From contig NC_086249.1 of the NCBI RefSeq assembly GCF_021018805.1, forward strand, positions 79,820,472 to 79,884,471: a DNA stretch of 64,000 bases. The letters run 5' to 3'. Every line of letters begins with the position of its first letter. Position 1 is the first letter of the stretch. Position numbers and translations under genes: made by a program. Positions 50,828 through 61,565 of this stretch are shown in pieces. The DNA comes from Prinia subflava (taxonomy: Eukaryota; Chordata; Aves; Passeriformes; Cisticolidae). A model generated the notes under the pieces. It saw only the letters and a program-made list of their open reading frames with translations. It did not search any database and was not told the DNA's origin.

Positions 50828-53800
50828 ATCAGCTGCAGGGTTGGGCAGGTGCTGAGTGATCCTGCCTCAAACACAGCCCAACCAAACCGAGCTGCACCAT
50901 GTCCCTTCAGGAGCAGCATCTCTTGACTCCTGCCAAGGCTCTCCTGGAGCTTTATAACTTCAGCTCCAGAAAGAGAAACACAGACAAGCAGTGACTTTGA
51001 ACACTCTCAGCCCTTGCCTCAGGGTGAGGGCTCATTCCAGCCTGACATCTGTTCCAGCCCTGCTTGCCCTGTCTATACAGTGGCTCAGTCAAACTAATTA
51101 AATGTCTTGAAATATAGCATATTTAGAGACCTTTGCTCATTTGGCTCCATCCAACAATAGCAAGTATCTGCAATAGATTGCTGTGGTCTTCACATCACTC
51201 AGAAAACAGCAGTGAGAGCAGAGGAAAGGGCTAGTACACACCTGGTCCCACCCCTGTGCAGAAGTCACTGCTAAGGTGCCTCTAACTTCAAAAGTAAAAA
51301 GCACTTCTAAGTCCACAAACATTTTCTTTCTTTTTTCTAATGCCTATCTGAAATCTTGCAATTTTGAAAGCTAGACATTCCAGCGTACAGATTTTTAGAC
51401 ACAACGAAGAGCAGCTCAAAAGCTCACGCAGAGAATACTGATCCCATCTTAGGCCATTGCCACCCTCACAGCTTTCCACTGCAGGAGGTGCCACTAGGGA
51501 AACCCTAAATGCCAAGCTGGCCATCAGTCAGAAACACATTTCGCCTCAAGGTAAGAGTGTAACTAGGCCAACAAGAGATACTCTCTTCTACTGAGCAGAG
51601 AGGAAAAGCTGTACTAAACAGTGATCTCTCAAACCAGATGCTCCAAAAAGCTCTCTTTTACAGTATGGTAAGAGTACAACTCCAAGAGCAAATCCTTCTC
51701 CAGCAGTTACAGGGCTAATGTTTCTGCCTTACCACATGTGCCTTTGCACACTTTGGCTCCAACCTACACTGCTCTAAATTTATCCTTAAAAAAAGTCTGC
51801 AATAAATAGCAAAAATACAATCAGTCTGAACAAGCAGTGAACAATGACAATGGAATGAATATTAACTATGCATAAATATTTCTAATGGAGAGATTAGCTT
51901 TCTATAACAAACTCTGGTTTTAACTTTCATAACTTCAACAAAGTAAAACCCAGTCACATGAAATTTCAGAGTTGTGGTCTCATGCCAAGGAAAGCTCCTC
52001 TGGAAAGTTTGAGGTAGATCGGCCAAGGCATCTTGAAGATATGAGAGTTCCTGAAAAGTGAGGTGTTCTCCATTTCTTGGACTGTTCCCTAATTTTTTTT
52101 GGCTCACCATAACTTAAAAATGGTTGGCTTAGACATTCCAAATTTGCTTGGCTACTACTGGTGCCTTTGACTAGTTGCAGGCTATTTTATTACTAAATGT
52201 GGGTTTGTGCAAGTTCTGAGCGCTGCAGTTGTTAACACCACATGTTGGCTTGTGCTGCCACAGGCAAGTCAGCCTGGCCCACTGCAGGCTCCTCCATCAC
52301 CTCATCAGCTGTGCTCAGGAGGCAGTTCGGAAGCCTGGGACCCTTCCCTCAGGTCCAGCTGGGTGTAAGGACTTGGCTGGTCTTTACAGATTCCATGGGG
52401 AGACATTCTGTCAAGCTGGAGAGAAATGGTCACGAGATGCTTCCCATCCTTGCCAGTACCAAAGTGCCTCTCTTGGAAAGGTGAGCGAACACCACACAGA
52501 TGGTTTCCTCCCCTGACTTAGTGTTGTCTTTTTCCTACTCCTTCAGTCCATACTTAGCCTTACTCTCTGAAGAAACCCAAAAATTTTTCTCAGTGAACAT
52601 CCACATAGCTCCCAACCCTTCCCTCCATGGATTACTAGTCCAATCTATTTTCCATTTCCATGCTGATTGCAGAGTCTTTGCTGGGGTCTGGATGCTTCTA
52701 CTGCAGCAGATTCCCCCTCTCTGCTCCACTCCAAGGTCCTCTTCTAGACTAGGAGCCTTGCACACACAGACACAACAGAGGGCATTAGGCTTCTGGACAG
52801 GAACACCCGGGGGAAGATTTCAGCCCTGAGGACACAAATTTGCTCCCCTGAGCAAACTTTTAATTTGTCTGATGAACCCTGGAGAGACTGTGGGTAAGGA
52901 ATTCACTCCTGATGGGGACTGTTCTGTTCACGATCTCAATTTTGATAACAGATACTATGGCAACCACATGTATCACTTGACAGCTTTCAGCACGGTCACC
53001 TACTTTAAACAATTCTCCTTAGTCTTTGATATTTCCTTTGACAATAACTATCACCTGCTACCTCGCCAGGAAAACAAGCAGTGCACAGCTGACTAGTGGT
53101 GGGAAACATTAGGCTATTAAAACACTTCCCGGTGAAGTATGTTTCTACATGGAAACATTGTTACAAAGAGACCTATTCTTTTTGAGATGCACACATGCAT
53201 GACTCCTATTCACAGGAACTACGAGAGTGAATCCAAAGTAAAATAGGCTTGAAAGTGTCGACATTTACCAAACATTGATCGCACACTGAAAGTGCCTTCT
53301 AAGAATGACATATCCTTTGACCTTCTGCATCTTACTTTTGCTCTTCAAAACCAAAACATTTTGCATTGACCATGACCCCTACATTAAAAACCAAAACTGG
53401 TACCATAATCACAAAAAAATCCCAAAAATAAAAATTATCTACCTAATAGGCATTAAGAACAGAAGGGGTTTTTTTCCACATTTCTTATCCAATTGGAGAT
53501 CTATCAGAGCTCTTTCAAATATCAAGTTCAAATATCTGTTCTGTCACCTTTAAAATGCAGATAACTCAGAGGTGCGCTCTTCTCAGGAGAGACCACACAA
53601 TGCTCATCCAGGTTTTACAAAATACATAGCCCTGTGCTGGGCCAGCACTAACCTGTGGAGCACAAAGGAAAAGTTACAGAACTTCTGGAAGCCTGTCGCA
53701 GAGCTCCAGCCTCCGCTGCCCTTTGGGAAGGGTGCTCCGCAGCTCCAGCCCGCCTGCCGCCCTGCGAGCTAATGAAAAGAGCATGAGCAGGATCCGCAGG

Positions 53801-55539
53801 CACTTTCCTCCCCCTCTCAATCCACAAAGGGCGAGTCACAGTCTGACCCTAACTTAACACTCGGGCTGTAAACTTACTTAACACTTGTAGAAGAATTTAT
53901 TTTTTTCAAACATACTGATGGCAGCATATGGCCCATCGACAGGTTTATTATTATAAGACACTTTTTCCACCAGGTTATAGTCTTTTTTATAAACATATGT
54001 TTCAGCACATAATAAAACCCCTAAGAACTCTTTCTGAAATGTGCAGGCACAGAAACTACTTTTCAAGGTTTGTCAAGACAATGAAAGAAACGATGTCTAA
54101 AGAGACTCCCATTTTTCTAAAGGTCTTTTGCTAAATGTCTTTTAAATCCAAGGGTGCTTGGGAGTTACAATGTTTAAAAAAAAAACAAAAGGAAGAAAAA
54201 GAAAAATGGGTTCTCTTTGTTAATGCCACATTCCTCTCTATTACGTCAAAGCAATCATTTTTAGACTTAGTAAAACTTCTCCTTCCACTAGAGACCTTTT
54301 AACTGTGCTTTATATTAGAACATGTGGGTTATGGGTGAATGATGAGATTCCGAAAATTAGATGGCATATTATGAAGAAAATGTGAACACCACACTGCTAA
54401 AGTCATGCAAACTCATCAGTGCAAAGCCACCCTTGATACTCTGTGCCCTTCAGCTGCACTAATAAAGATCTGCCTGTGGAGTCAAGGTGGTTTGATCACA
54501 AACTTCCATCCATCTGCAAGACCGTATCCAAGTCAAATGTCAAAAACAAGCCACTGCTTGATCTTCCTATAGATCTCATTTGTGTTCTTAAGAAAGAAGG
54601 CTTGTTGTCTATACAGCTATAATGCCATTTCTGTGCTAGCACCACAATCTTTAGGGGGGGAAAAGGTCACATAGTATACACTGCTTTATTCAAATAAATC
54701 CTACACTCCTCTTATTCTCAATGCTTTCTCCCTGACATCTCACAATCTATTTAGGCCAAGCAGGCTTGATTTTAAAAGCAGCTTCCTCAATACATCAAAA
54801 TATGACCCAAGTCAGGTATGCTTGCTAACAGCTTTGTTTCCTACCACCCAAGCTCAATCTCCTGTTAAAAGGTGCCAGCTAGAACACAAACTAGGATTCA
54901 CTGAGGTCCAGACCCTGAGCCCACTTAAAGGTGGTACAAAATCTTTCACTAGTTTTATGGGACCTGATATTGAACCTGTGATTCTCTGAAGAGAATACTT
55001 CTTAGCACTAAAAAGGGATTTTGCAATTGCTTTGAATGTTTCATTGGTATTTTGGGAAAGAAAGAGCAATTCTTTACTATATACATTTGCCCCCTTCCCC
55101 CAGTGATACTCCCCACAAAAGGCAGATGTTTTAAAACACTGGGAAAAATAATCAGACACAAGCAGACTTCAAGCTTAAAGAATAAAAATCTCTATTTTTA
55201 TCATAGGCATACTGTTACAATTGGCATGCATGAGCTTGCATTCAAAGAAAACTCATTTGTTAAAATTAATCAGTGACTTCTCAGCCAATTTGTCAGTTAA
55301 CTACTACCACGTCTGGACATGATCAGTTAGCTTCACTGGGAGATACAGGGTGCCCTCTATAATGCTGCCACAGGATGAAATCCTAAACCCAGTGAAGCCT
55401 CTGAACATTTTGCAAGCAACTGATTCACATGGAGCCAGGACCTCATGGATGCTGCTGTAGCTCTCCTTTTTTCTCTTTCACAGATTAAGCCTTTCTATGA
55501 GAGAAAGGCCAACAGCTTCCACAATAAGCACGCTCTTTC

Positions 55540-55880
55540 TCCACCAGCAGGCAGAGCAATCACGGTCCCGGGCTGTGTTTGGAAACACTTAGCTGGCGGG
55601 ATCGGTTTGAGGCTAAGATGAGGCATGATGTACGAGCCTTTTGACAAGGGGGCCGGCTCTGCTCATCTAATTGCAGTTGCTGCTCCTATGATGTGGAAAC
55701 CTGTCTATTAGAAACCACATTTCACAGGTGACTGAACAGCCATCAGATGGTAACAGCTTTCATTTGTTACTGACCTCCCTTCCCTGACACAGCGTAAGGG
55801 TGAATGGCCCGATATTCCATTGTCAGTCCAGAGCCAAACACCTCCTGCTTTGCATAGTGAATTATAAAATATCTGCATTT
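55540..55880. promoter_or_regulatory. Possible conserved regulatory block in intron 1
   Basis: This stretch of about 340 bases has a texture unlike the surrounding intron. It has balanced base composition and no simple repeats. It also shows clustered motif-like strings: CATCTAATTGCAG, CATCAGATGG, AAACCACATTT (RUNX-like), and TTTGCATAG (octamer-like). A CTCF-like CCACCAGCAGGCAG lies just before it. This is an impression from reading. No alignment supports it. Confidence 0.25.
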
Positions 55881-58800
55881 TTCAGATTCTGTTGAAACAG
55901 CACTCCTAAGTAGCATTTTCTCATCTAGGCATGAACCTCCTAAGAGGACAGCAAATTCTTCACTACTCAGTTATGTAATGTTTGAGGGCATTTTGGACTA
56001 TGATTGTAGAATACATCACTGCATTTTTATACACATAAGGTATTTACTCAGAACATCATGAGCAGATGTGACTTGGTACTTCACAGTGACAGGACCAGAG
56101 CCTTTGCTGAGAAACTGATATGACAGTGACTAGACTGAAAGTAGTCCTTCCAGTGATGGACAGAAAGACAACTCCACTACCAAAATTAAATACAGAACTC
56201 AGCACAGTCACTTTAAACTGAGGATCCTATAGAGACATCTCGTCAAATTTTGCATCCTCCAGACCTCTGGCTCCATCAATGACATAACGGATTCAGAAAG
56301 TGACAGAACAAATCTCCCCATCTTGCTAAGCCCGCCGTTGGGCCACAGTGGCTGGCCACATTTCTTCCAGCCAGAGAAATACACATCACACGTGAAGAAG
56401 AAACTTTCCAAAGTTAACAGCCCTTTGGTCATTACAAAGATTTTGTGTTCATACCTCAGAGCACTTACAGTCATTTCACAACCCCAGCTATGTAACACCC
56501 TACTCTGGGTGTTAAATTCATACAATTTAATACAATAAACAGTGGGCTGTACAAAACTGTGGCGAATCCTACTCTGATGACAACTGCAGAGCTATGCAAT
56601 GAATAACATTTACTTTTAATTTACATTCTGATTTCTTAAGCACACCTTCCAGAAAGCACAGTGTGCTAACACACACACAACCAGCTGTACGGCTGCATCT
56701 CCAATGAAACCTCACAGCAATCCACTACACCTCACACCTAAGCTCTGTTCCACTCCTCAGCTCCTCCAAGCCTCTGGTCACCTTCAGCAGCATGGATGAA
56801 CTGGCCTCTCAAAGTGACTGGTGTCAAAGAGGGCTCTGAAGGTCTGTAGACCAACAAGGTCTGCCAGAGCATCTGGTGCAAGCTCCCAAGGTCAAGGACC
56901 CTCATCAAGAACACTGGGAGTAGCTCCCTGATATTTAACTCTCCAAGTGCTTATCCTTCTGGAAAGAGACAATCTCTGAAAAATGCATACAGCAAACAGA
57001 ATGCTTTTGGCATGCTTTGCCCTTAAGTACAAGTGTTGAAGCACTGATTCCAGTCTAAGTAAAATTTTCAGACCAGATAAAAAGAAATCTGAATTTCTTT
57101 ACAAGATTATTTTTTTTTTTTTAGATCAAGAAAATCAGTTTTCTATGGTTGCACCTTAGAAAAAACTGGATCTAAAATACAAAATGTTCATAAACCCAGT
57201 AACAAGTATCAGGGGTTTTTATAGGCATAATACGGTAGCTGTACTCAGCTTTTCACATGATCTTGCATTCTAAATATGTCACCATGAGTTCTACTAGAGG
57301 AAGATGGCATTTATTGTGAAATTAATATAAGTAATTAAGCACATGAAGAAGGGTTTGCCGAATCTAAATGTTTTGCTGTAAATCCTTTGTGGTGTTGATT
57401 TCATCCCATGCCACTCCTTTCACACTTCTAACACAATTTTCAATACACACAATGTCACTGGAAGAAATACTCTTAACTTCAATAACCATTTAAAAATTTT
57501 AGAAAGAAAATAATTATTACAACTTTCCCATTTGTGTCATGGATTGATTGATACCTATATATGAATCAGAGAATTTTAAGGAAGCCCAAAACACATTAAC
57601 ATACAAATGGCATGCAGAACAATTGCTCTGAATTACTACCAGCAAAATCAAAACACAACTGCTTTTAGTTATGCAAATTGAAAATGTAGTGTCAGGACTG
57701 CAGAGAGCCTAAGAAGTGCAAAGTTCAGGGAAAAGCCATGTATGCAACTGCTCCAAAAATAACCAAAGTCAGATAAAAGTCTGAAAGCAATTATTTGGGG
57801 TGAACATTGTACACAGACCACTGCACTAAGCTTCTATAATTAAACAAGGCAAAAGTTCAGATGGCGCCTAATAAGCCATTTACTACATTAATTATATTCA
57901 AGTGTGGCAGTCTAATGCTTGGTAATAACTAACAACAGGGGAAATAATTTAAAGAAAGTATCTGATGTTGTAAATTTCTCTTTTTCATTCATCAGTACCA
58001 ATGCTGCCAGCCAGCCTTTCAAACACATGAAAGGCATACTGCTTAGTGTCAGGAAGAGCTATTTAAGGGTTATAAACCTTTAGGCTGAGGAAGCCAACAG
58101 CCTTACTCAACAAAAATGATCCCTTCACTACAAAAGTAGCAGTAAAGTCAGATTTTTCCATTCCTTGAAGTAAGTCCCTACGTCTTTGTTCCAAAGTAAC
58201 AATGCCACAGGAGCAACCAATTTTTTTTTGTAGCAATAACAGCATCTTAGCAAACCTTTGCAGATCAACAGATTTCCCACTGACCCTGTTCCCGGGATTT
58301 GCCTTCATACTGATCACACAGCCCTTGTACACATCTGTGATTTTAATAGTATTTTCAGCAAATTCTTAACAAGATAATTATTATTAGATAGGTATTTAAT
58401 GTATTTTGGCTTATTTTAATGCCATTAGTAGCTAAATACTTGGAAAATGAGCCTATACCATATGCCCAAGTACTTCTATGCAGACTGCTAGCCAATTCTC
58501 TAGCAAGTACAGAGAAGTTTCCAAATCACAGTTTGAAAATTACTGCAGAGAGATTTGCATACTATTTCTGATGGACCAGTAGCATTCCAGCAACTCATGC
58601 AAAAGTCAGCATGCCCCGATAATTTATACAGTAAGCAGCACACACAGCATCAACTCACAATGCAATTGTTAGGATGCTACCACCAGGATGCTGTTCTACC
58701 TTATTTAACTAATCTGCAATAAAAAAAACCTCCAAACAAATTCTCTAATATTACAGTTATTTTTTAAAATTTGCTTTCTTGATTTTAAATCAGAAAACGA

Positions 58801-59726
58801 AATGGCCCAGTGTTAGTTATGCACAAGCCCACATTTAACCTAAGAGGGCATATGACAATCATTTTGCAGATTCCAAAGAACAGGAGATCAAATGAACATA
58901 CAACTTCATCCATGACGTCTTTCCACTATGACATTTATATATGCAACTCTAGCATCTCTTTAAGATCCCTTTAAAAAGTTTTTGTAAGACTTTCCCTATT
59001 GTTTGGCCTTTCTTTTCATGTCCTTGATAGAAAACACATAACAAACCATAGATGTAAAACTCTGTAACCTTGCAACAAACCTGTAACATTTTGTATACAT
59101 CCTCCAACTCTGAATGTGCAGTGTGGACAATGCTGGGAAATCCTGTCCTCTGCCCAGATGAAGTGTAGAACAGAAAAGAGTTCTCTGACTACCACACTAG
59201 GAGTTTCAGACATCCTAAACTCTGCCTACAAATAGTTTGAAGTCTTCAACTTACAAGATCTCAAATCCAGCACTTCCACAGCAAATGGAAAGAGGAACCT
59301 GCCTCCTACAGCAGAGGTGTCCACAAAGTTGTCAGCTGCAGAAATCAGTGTTGAGTATCCTTCGGGTTGACTATAAAGATAGGACCTCACTTCCAGACCC
59401 TTCATCACAGCTTCTCATTCAGCAAATATAGCACATTTTCTCAACAGTGCAGCAGTTGGTCTTAGCAAGATACACACAAAAATTAGTATGGATTCATGGC
59501 AGGATTTCCATTGAAGGAGTATTTTAATCAGAAACTGCCTGTGAAAGAATACCTCTAAACCATAGTTCAGATTTACATAAATAATAAAATCCCCTTGAAA
59601 AAAACAACAAAAAACCGCAAGAGCTCCGTCTTTAAATGGAAAAAATGTGGCAATTCTTTCCCCATACCGAACAGCTTCACACTGTCCAAACCAGATTATT
59701 TATTTTCACCTAAGCTTTCCAAACAA

Positions 59727-59756
59727 AAATTATATATATACATACATACATATGTA
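59727..59756. repeat. TA/CATA microsatellite
   Basis: A short alternating TATATATA followed by CATACATACATA run lies in the inferred first intron. It is low in complexity and has no other feature. Confidence 0.65.
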
Positions 59757-60559
59757 TTAAAATTACCTGGATGCAGACACCACGCCTGGAAAGTTTCATT
59801 GCAAAAGGGCTAAAGTTCAGAAAGTTTGCAAGACTGAAAAAGGAAAATCAAATTAAATAATGTGCAAAAACCTAAACCTTGAGTTTCGCCACTGCCTCCT
59901 GCCTTTCTCTTAGCATTTCCCTCCACATCTGAAATGAGATGACTAAACGTTCTTCCAAGTTATCAATTAAATTACTTGAATGAGTAACCCGACCAAATTT
60001 TTCCTAGTACCAAAAGAAACACATTGGCATAACAAAATAAACTAGAAATGGTACTTGAGCATTAGAGACTATAACATTCCCGATAAATTATAAAACGACA
60101 CCACAGAAGTGATCCACATCGCTTAGCAGAGGTAAATTCGCCGAGACTTTCTGTTTTTCCTTTGAGAACATCGATTTTTATATGCTACCACAGCTGCCTA
60201 ACTATTGATAAGAGCAATCTGCAAAAGCAAATATAGAACTAACAGAACAGCCTTGAAAAGCAACCACAAAAAAGGGTCTCATTTAAATTCCTGGAAAGCG
60301 CTGCTTCTCTAAACGTATCTATTCAAGCTAGCCTGAGCAGTCGAGCCCTCCTAAAACACACCCTGCACATTCCCCGCCCGAAAACTGCTAAGCCAAGAAG
60401 CCACCAAGCCATGCCACTGAGAACCCATATGGCTTCACCTACAGGGTTTCCTTCCACCAAACGCCGCACAGTAGAAACCCTCCCCTTTACCATCACCACC
60501 CGCCCCCAGAAAATGACACAAAAGAGAGGCGCTCTGGGCGCGGGGTGGCCCCTACGTAC

Positions 60560-60569
60560 CGCGGGCGCT
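60560..60569 (-). other. ST6GAL2: Candidate donor of ST6GAL2 non-coding first exon
   Basis: On the minus strand the island edge reads CCCGCG|GTACGTAGG, with the exon ending at 60560. It matches the donor consensus GTAAGT at five of six positions. A weaker alternative, GCGAG|GTACCG, ends at 60884. Only the 3' border of the exon can be suggested, and the transcription start is unknown. Confidence 0.3.
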
Positions 60570-61189
60570 CAGGGCTCTCCGGGGGCCCTGCCCCCCGAGG
60601 TGCGGCAGCCGGGGCGGCGCGGGCGCTCCGCCTCGCCGCGTCCCACGCGGAGCCGCTCCCCCCGCATGCTGCTGGCCGCACGCACAAAGCGCAGGGCAGC
60701 GGCCGGGGGCGGGCGGCTCCACGGCACCGCGGCTCGGCCGGATCGCGGCGGCACGGGCGGCTCGGCACGGCTCGGCACGGCCCGGCACCGCCCCCGGGAG
60801 CCGCCGCCCCCCGCACTGGGCCGAGCGCCCCCCGCGCCGCCGCCCGGCCCCTCCCGGGATGGGGGTGCCCCCGCCCCCGGTACCTCGCGGGCGGGCGGAG
60901 CCGGGCGCTACGGCGGCGGGGCGGGAGGCTGCGCTCGCCGGCGAGCGGAGGGGGCCGGGCGGACACGCCGGGGCTGCCCCGGGGCCGTGCCGCGCTGTCC
61001 CGGCTCATTGTTCGGGAAGGGCAGCGGCGGGAGGGGCGGCAGCTGCGGCGGGAGGGGGTCACCGCGGCGGCGGGGGCAGTGCCGCGCTTTCCTCGGCACG
61101 GGCAGGGGGCTGGGGACGGCGTCGCATCTTCTCCGCGCGGGGGGAGTGCGTGGGGCCGGCGGCAGCGGGACGCCTTCCCCCGCGCCCGC

Positions 61190-61217
61190 GGGGACCGGGG
61201 GATGCGCGGGGATGGGG
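61190..61217 (+). promoter_or_regulatory. G-quadruplex motif in CpG island
   Basis: Four runs of at least four G are separated by loops ACC, ATGCGC and AT (3, 6 and 2 bases). This satisfies the usual G4 rule with four-tetrad potential. It is on the plus strand, which is the template strand for ST6GAL2, inside the probable promoter. Confidence 0.55.
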
Positions 61218-61565
61218 TGCTGGCGCCGCGCCTTTGCCCGGCGTGGCGTGGCGGGGCCGCGCTGCACCTTCAGGGGTCTGTGCTGGAGAAGTTCAAGGCG
61301 GCAGGAAGGGTGGGAGGGGCACGGGCGGGGGCCGGCAGCCTCCTCGCCTTGTCTCCGTGCCCCCCGGCCGGCGAGCAGGGGAGCGCCGGAGCGTACCGGG
61401 ACCCCGGGGCCGGCCCGGGGCGCGGGGACTCTCCGTGCGCGGTCCGGCAAGTTGAAGGCATGGTCCTCTCCTCAGCCCGCCCCCGTGAGCCGGGGCGGTG
61501 GGACTCCCGCACCCACGCGGTGTGGAAGCGCCGGCTTTGGCTCTTTAAGATCAGGCTCCGTTAAT

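Larger units (their letters stand above)
35232..60524 (-). other. ST6GAL2: Inferred ST6GAL2 intron 1, about 25 kb
   Basis: This is a long stretch between the acceptor of the first coding exon and the CpG island. It contains a poly(A) tract at 37.3 kb, GC-richer patches at 42.4-43.0 kb and 45.4-45.8 kb, the 30-bp minisatellite at 50.4 kb, and a possible regulatory block at 55.54-55.88 kb. A short direct repeat, AAAAGAGTAAAATTCTT, occurs twice at 46565 and 46593. I identify no exon, but extra non-coding exons cannot be excluded. Confidence 0.6.
11360..61000 (-). other. ST6GAL2: ST6GAL2 gene span (5' end uncertain)
   Basis: This is the inferred transcription unit of beta-galactoside alpha-2,6-sialyltransferase 2. 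Five coding exons lie in order on the minus strand with introns of about 3.9, 3.1, 1.1 and 9.4 kb. A first intron of about 25 kb is inferred. All visible junctions are GT/AG, and the intron phases are 1, 0, 0 and 1 for the coding introns. The right boundary is only a placement in the CpG island, because no 5' exon can be proven from sequence alone. The left boundary is a poly(A) signal at 11379-11384. The conceptual protein is 529 residues, the length I recall for the mammalian enzyme. Confidence 0.85.
60525..61565. promoter_or_regulatory. ST6GAL2: CpG island, probable ST6GAL2 promoter and first exon
   Basis: This is a block of about 1 kb with very high GC content and dense CpG, in sharp contrast to the AT-rich sequence on both sides. 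It holds many Sp1-type GC boxes, for example in 60701-60720, 60889-60899 and 61493-61498, with no convincing TATA box inside the island. It is the only CpG island in the window and lies upstream of ST6GAL2 in its transcription direction. A CpG-island promoter with a non-coding exon fits the acceptor found before the start codon. Long ORFs in both directions here reflect GC-rich composition. It could also drive an unseen transcript to the right. Confidence 0.75.

Noticed and set aside
50150..50926. Repeat proteins of 160-219 codons in five frames
   Set aside because: They are translations of a stop-free 30-bp tandem repeat. All frames are equally open, so none is supported as coding.
55540..55560. 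CTCF-like string CCACCAGCAGGCAG
   Set aside because: Two core positions differ from the consensus, so it is too weak to call as a site.
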